Assembly (NCBI GenBank): GCA_045599035.1
Contig: JAZRVI010000037.1
Coordinates: 48,698 to 112,697 of the forward strand
Source: CATZDY01 sp045599035
GTDB lineage: Bacteria; Bacillota; Desulfotomaculia; Desulfotomaculales; Desulfocucumaceae
Length of the DNA stretch: 64,000 bases
Reading direction: 5' to 3'
The notes beneath the pieces are model-generated. The model made no database searches and had not been told where the DNA came from. It saw only the letters and a list, made by a program, of their open reading frames with translations. A program made the position numbers and the translations under genes. Shown here piece after piece: positions 60,713 to 64,000 of the stretch; positions within the stretch are counted from its first letter, which is position 1; each line of letters begins with the position of its first letter.

Positions 60713-61612
60713 TTGGGTATTTGGAATGCAATTGTCGGATTTTTTGAAACCTGCATTGGTTCTCTGTCTGATCTAGTTGCTAAAACCGGAATTGATAACC
60801 CGATTCCCGGTTTTAGTTATGTTTTGGCTATTGTTCTGCTGACCATTATTATCAAAACTATTTTATATCCATTGACTTTGAAACAGATGAAGTCAATGAC
60901 CATGATGCAGCAGTTGGCTCCGGAGCTTAAAAAAATTCAGGATCGTTACAAAGGCAAGGATCCGCAAAAATTGCAGCAGAAAACTATGGAGCTGTACCAG
61001 AAATATAATGTTAATCCTTTGGCTGGATGCATTCCTTTGATCATCCAAATGCCCATTTTAATTGCTTTGTATCAGGCTTTACTCCGCTATTTTGGAAATA
61101 TTCCAACGGATCAGGCCGGATTTTTGTGGATTATCAGCTTGGGCGGAATCGGCCGGTCGGCCGGAGACCCTTATTTTGTTATACCTATTCTGGCGGCTGG
61201 AAGCACCTTCCTACAATCTAAAATGACTATGGTGAGCCAGGATAAAAACCAGAAAATGATGGTTTATCTGATGCCTTTCTTTATTTTATGGCTGGTAGCT
61301 ACTGTGGTTCCGGTAGGCTTGGGGATCTATTGGATTGTGTTTAATTTGGTGGGGATTGCTCAACAGCATTTTGTTAATAAACATACTACCGAATTAAAAG
61401 ATTTGATGGCGGAATTGGCCGAAAAAGAAGAAAAAGAACGAAAGAGAAGACAGGAGAAAGCCAAAGCAGCCAAAGCCAGAAAAGCCCGGGAAGCCGAACG
61501 CCAAAAGAAATTGAATCCAGCGGCAGATGATGACGATGAGTTGAGTCCGCCCAAAAATAAGAAAAAGAGTGCAGAGGAAGTGCAGGAATCCTCGGATGAT
61601 GAGGATCTTTAG
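60713..61612 (+). CDS. yidC: Membrane protein insertase YidC (Oxa1 family)
   Basis: 299 residues with about five membrane helices and the 60KD_IMP core (YPLTLKQMKSM, NPLAGCIPLIIQMPILIALY, GLGIYWIVFNLVG). The C-terminal tail is highly charged with Lys and Glu. TTG 60713 follows GAGGAGG; the upstream GTG 60674 has no site. No lipobox, unlike Bacillus SpoIIIJ. Confidence 0.95.
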   Translation: MGIWNAIVGFFETCIGSLSDLVAKTGIDNPIPGFSYVLAIVLLTIIIKTILYPLTLKQMKSMTMMQQLAPELKKIQDRYKGKDPQKLQQKTMELYQKYNVNPLAGCIPLIIQMPILIALYQALLRYFGNIPTDQAGFLWIISLGGIGRSAGDPYFVIPILAAGSTFLQSKMTMVSQDKNQKMMVYLMPFFILWLVATVVPVGLGIYWIVFNLVGIAQQHFVNKHTTELKDLMAELAEKEEKERKRRQEKAKAAKARKAREAERQKKLNPAADDDDELSPPKNKKKSAEEVQESSDDEDL

Positions 61613-61668
61613 GAGCAGTCGGGGCAACAAATCAGGAGATTTGTTCAAGTAAGGAGGCACTGAAAAGA

Positions 61669-62286
61669 GTGCAAACAGTTGAAAAAAAAGCCAAAACCAA
61701 AGAGGAAGCTATTCGGATAGCCTTGGAAGAATTAGGGGTTAAAGAGGAACAGGCAATAATTGAAATTTTGGAGGAACCCTCCAAGGGTTTTTTGGGCATC
61801 CTGGCCAAGCCTGCCCTGGTTCGAGTTTCGGTGGAAGATAGCTTGGCAAATCGGGTTAAAGCTTTCTTGAATCAAATTTTGGAAGCCATGGAAATAGAAG
61901 CAGAAATTGTTTTAAATGAAACCGAGGATTGTATCCATATTAATTTAAACGGTACTGATTTAGGTATTTTAATCGGACGGCGAGGCGATACCATGGACGC
62001 TTTGCAGTATTTGATCAGTCTGGCCGTGAATCGGGGGCAGGAAGTCCGCAAAAAGATTTTTTTGGATATTGAAGATTATCGAGCCAAAAGAGAAGTTACT
62101 TTGCAGAATCTGGCAATGAAATTAGCCGATAAAGCGGTTTTACGGGGGCGTAATGTGGTTTTGGAGCCTATGAGTTCTTTGGAAAGAAGAATAATCCATA
62201 CTGCCCTGCAAAGCCGCAATGATGTTTCTACCTTTAGTGAAGGGGAAGAACCCTATCGGAAAATTATTATTACTCCCAAAAGATAG
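61669..62286 (+). CDS. jag: RNA-binding protein Jag (KhpB / SpoIIIJ-associated)
   Basis: 205 residues. A Jag_N domain (about 1-50), a KH domain (LIGRRGDTMDALQYLISL) and an R3H domain (SSLERRIIHTALQ...YRKIIITPK) are in order. It is a small-RNA-binding regulator linked with YidC. GTG 61669 lies after AAGGAGG. Confidence 0.95.
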   Translation: MQTVEKKAKTKEEAIRIALEELGVKEEQAIIEILEEPSKGFLGILAKPALVRVSVEDSLANRVKAFLNQILEAMEIEAEIVLNETEDCIHINLNGTDLGILIGRRGDTMDALQYLISLAVNRGQEVRKKIFLDIEDYRAKREVTLQNLAMKLADKAVLRGRNVVLEPMSSLERRIIHTALQSRNDVSTFSEGEEPYRKIIITPKR

Positions 62287-62298
62287 AAAATGAATCAA

Positions 62299-62335
62299 CC
62301 CAGAAGGTTGTTTTGGCAGCCGTCTGGGTCTTTAG
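62299..62335 (+). terminator. Hairpin after jag
   Basis: CCCAGA and TCTGGG enclose a loop, followed by TCTTT. Weak terminator or processing hairpin. Confidence 0.5.
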
Positions 62336-62386
62336 GTTTAGCCTCAATCAGGTTTTCCGGGCTTGGGCTTTTGTGGTAGTTCGGAA

Positions 62387-62413
62387 TAATCCCCTTTCCG
62401 CCAGGAAAGGGGT
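62387..62413 (+). terminator. Attenuator-like hairpin before mnmE
   Basis: CCCCTTTCC-GCCA-GGAAAGGGG followed by TATTCTT, 30 bp before the mnmE start. Confidence 0.55.
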
Positions 62414-62441
62414 ATTCTTGCTAAAAGGGGGAAAGCAGTTT

Positions 62442-63803
62442 ATGCTTAATTTTTCAACCATAGCCGCCATTGCCACTCCCTGGGGAGAAGGGGGGATTGG
62501 TCTGGTGCGGATTAGTGGAGAGGAAGCTCTGCCCATTGCCCGCCAGCTTTTTCAGAGTCCGCAGGGGGACAACTGGTTCCGGGGCAGCCATCGCCTTTAT
62601 TATGGTCATTTGCATAATTTGGAAGGCCAGGTTTTGGATGAGGTTTTGCTTTCGGTGATGTTGGCTCCTCACTCCTATACCCGGGAAGATGTGGTGGAAA
62701 TTAATTGTCATGGCGGAATGAAGGTCATTCAGGAAATTTTGGCCGCCGTTTTGGCCGCCGGAGCCAGATTGGCTAAACCGGGAGAATTTACCCAGCGGGC
62801 TTTTTTAAATGGGCGGCTGGATCTGGCTCAGGCGGAAGCGGTGATTGATTTAATTCGAGCCGATACCCGTCCCGCTTTGCAAATTGCTCTTAACCAACTG
62901 GCCGGGGATTTGTCCCAAAGAATCCAGGCTATTAACGAAGAAATTCTTGATCTGCTGGCGGAAATTGAAGTTAATCTGGATTATCCGGACGAAGAATTGG
63001 AAGAACGCAATCGCCGTCAGATTCAAGCTGCTGTTCACAAAATCGGAGCGGAGCTGGATCGGCTTTTGGAACAGGCCGAGCAGGGCAAAATTTATCGGGA
63101 AGGGGTGCAGACCGTCATTATTGGCCGTCCCAATGTGGGCAAGTCCTCTTTGCTCAATGCTCTTTTGGGTGAAGAAAAGGCCATTGTCACCGAAATTCCC
63201 GGTACAACCAGGGATTTGATTGAGGAAGTTTATTTGGTGCAGGGAATCCCTCTCAAATTAGTTGATACTGCCGGTTTGCGGGACAGCCAGGATCCCATTG
63301 AACAAATTGGCATAGCCAAAACCCGATCCCGATTGGAACAGGCTGACCTGATTATTTTAATGCTGGAGGCCGGACAAAGCCTGGGCGAAGCGGAGCAGGA
63401 AATTTTGGCAGCGGCGACGGGAAAAACCCTGCTGGTGGTGCTGAATAAAGTGGACTTGCAGCCCCAGGCTGAATTGGACTGTGCCTGGCCCTGGGTTAAA
63501 ATTTCCGCCAAAACCGGAATTGGTTTGGAGGAGTTAAAAGAAACTTTGGCCGCCTTGCTGCTGAAAGGTGAACTGAACGCTCCGGGCAAAATTTTGGTCA
63601 GCAATTTGAGACACCGAGATATTTTGCAGAAAGCCCGGCAATTTTTGCGGGATTTTGGGGTGAGTTTGGAAGCAGGTCTGGCTTTGGATGTGGCCGATCA
63701 GGATTTGCGGCTGGCCTGGGAAGCCCTGGGTGAAATTTGCGGAACTACCTTTACGGAGGATTTGCTGGATCGCATTTTCAGCAATTTCTGTCTGGGCAAA
63801 TAA
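62442..63803 (+). CDS. mnmE: tRNA modification GTPase MnmE
   Basis: 453 residues. TIAAIATPWGEGGIGLVRISG starts the tetrahydrofolate-binding N-domain. The G domain has GRPNVGKSSLLNALLG, DTAGLRD and NKVDL. The FCLGK C-terminus is the conserved catalytic Cys motif. With MnmG it modifies U34 in tRNAs. ATG 62442 is chosen; a longer frame to 62313 is unsupported. MnmG would be expected next but lies outside, if present. Confidence 0.97.
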   Translation: MLNFSTIAAIATPWGEGGIGLVRISGEEALPIARQLFQSPQGDNWFRGSHRLYYGHLHNLEGQVLDEVLLSVMLAPHSYTREDVVEINCHGGMKVIQEILAAVLAAGARLAKPGEFTQRAFLNGRLDLAQAEAVIDLIRADTRPALQIALNQLAGDLSQRIQAINEEILDLLAEIEVNLDYPDEELEERNRRQIQAAVHKIGAELDRLLEQAEQGKIYREGVQTVIIGRPNVGKSSLLNALLGEEKAIVTEIPGTTRDLIEEVYLVQGIPLKLVDTAGLRDSQDPIEQIGIAKTRSRLEQADLIILMLEAGQSLGEAEQEILAAATGKTLLVVLNKVDLQPQAELDCAWPWVKISAKTGIGLEELKETLAALLLKGELNAPGKILVSNLRHRDILQKARQFLRDFGVSLEAGLALDVADQDLRLAWEALGEICGTTFTEDLLDRIFSNFCLGK

Positions 63804-63859
63804 TTCCGGCTGTTAACGGCCTGTGTTTCTCACGGGTTTAGTTTCAACTTATTCGTTAG

Positions 63860-64000
63860 GTGAACTACTCGGCAATAAATTACCGAGTTTCTTGCTTCAA
63901 CCACTACTGCCTGGCTAACATAATCGTTAGCTCAAGTCTTACACAATGTCCACAAGCGTCAGGTTCGGCTGGTTCCCAGCCTACCATGTATTTGAAGATT
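63860..64000 (-). mobile_element. Right end of a third IS200/IS605-type element, copy C (cut by window end)
   Basis: The minus strand reads the omega-RNA-like end of copies A and B, including hairpins GGCTGG/CCAGCC and GCTAAC/GTTAGC, the tail ACGHCVRLELTIMLARQ, and the terminus GTAGTTCAC at 63860. Unlike A and B, the sequence inside the element before ATGGTAGGCTGGG differs (AATCTTCAAATAC...), so this copy may carry a longer interior, possibly tnpB, beyond the window. Confidence 0.75.

Overview
The window reads as a chromosomal segment of an anaerobic, endospore-forming, low-to-medium-GC Firmicute of the Clostridia (Peptococcia/Syntrophomonad-like). The support is a complete pro-sigma-K gene, spoVS, the sleB-ypeB germination pair, an SLH-domain surface protein, indolepyruvate:ferredoxin oxidoreductase (iorAB), CIRCE-controlled hrcA, and an archaeal-type (group III) chaperonin inside the dnaK operon. 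That last arrangement is known from Carboxydothermus and relatives. I saw no rRNA, tRNA or CRISPR array.

Layout. 1-4.6 kb is accessory: a frameshifted SLH/BspA-repeat surface protein, a HEPN-MNT toxin-antitoxin-like pair with a clear promoter and palindromes, a 235-bp IS200/IS605-type mini-element and an iron-sulfur flavoprotein-like reductase. 4.6-10.5 kb (minus) holds hemW, an SMR transporter, gpsA, plsY, der and a DUF512 radical-SAM protein. 10.7-15.4 kb (plus) holds pnp, yajQ, rimO and pgsA. 15.6-26.3 kb (plus) is the heat-shock and translation block: CIRCE-hrcA-chaperonin-grpE-dnaK-dnaJ-prmA-rsmE-mtaB, then a HIT protein, rpsU and an NfeD-like protein. 26.4-32.0 kb (minus) holds trpS, an azoreductase-like protein, an M50 protease, a DHH-CBS-CCA nucleotidyltransferase fusion and sigK. 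32.4-37.1 kb (plus) has a promoter-terminator pair with no known gene, then rny, a conserved unknown, ymdB, spoVS and an M19 dipeptidase. 37.1-40.8 kb is an AT-rich island made by duplication: a nagZ 3' fragment, a TcaA-like fragment, a zinc-ribbon/C-type-lectin membrane protein with a 222-bp in-frame duplication, and a secreted NagZ. 40.8-45.1 kb has a small unknown, an AIR-synthase-like protein, hpf, a cold-shock gene, sleB and ypeB. 45.2-46.9 kb is accessory again: a lipoprotein amidase and a second mini-element. 46.9-53.9 kb (minus) holds lepB, rplS, rbgA, a lytic transglycosylase, coaE, mutM and polA. 54.0-59.2 kb has dedA, iorAB, and a MATE pump with its MarR regulator. 59.3-64 kb has a decayed TnpB remnant, then rpmH-rnpA-yidD-yidC-jag-mnmE and the right end of a third IS605-type element running off the window.

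How it fits together. Most of the window is core information processing (RNA decay, ribosome assembly and modification, protein folding and insertion) plus sporulation and germination functions. The unusual content is (i) a family of tnpB-less elements that keep both IS ends, an omega-RNA-like segment and the last codons of tnpB, (ii) relics of other IS605-type elements elsewhere, including beside rpmH, (iii) the HEPN-MNT module with its operator-like promoter, (iv) the duplicated zinc-ribbon/lectin/NagZ island, and (v) two genes that seem to start at non-standard codons. Functions are assigned by reading motifs; no database search was possible.
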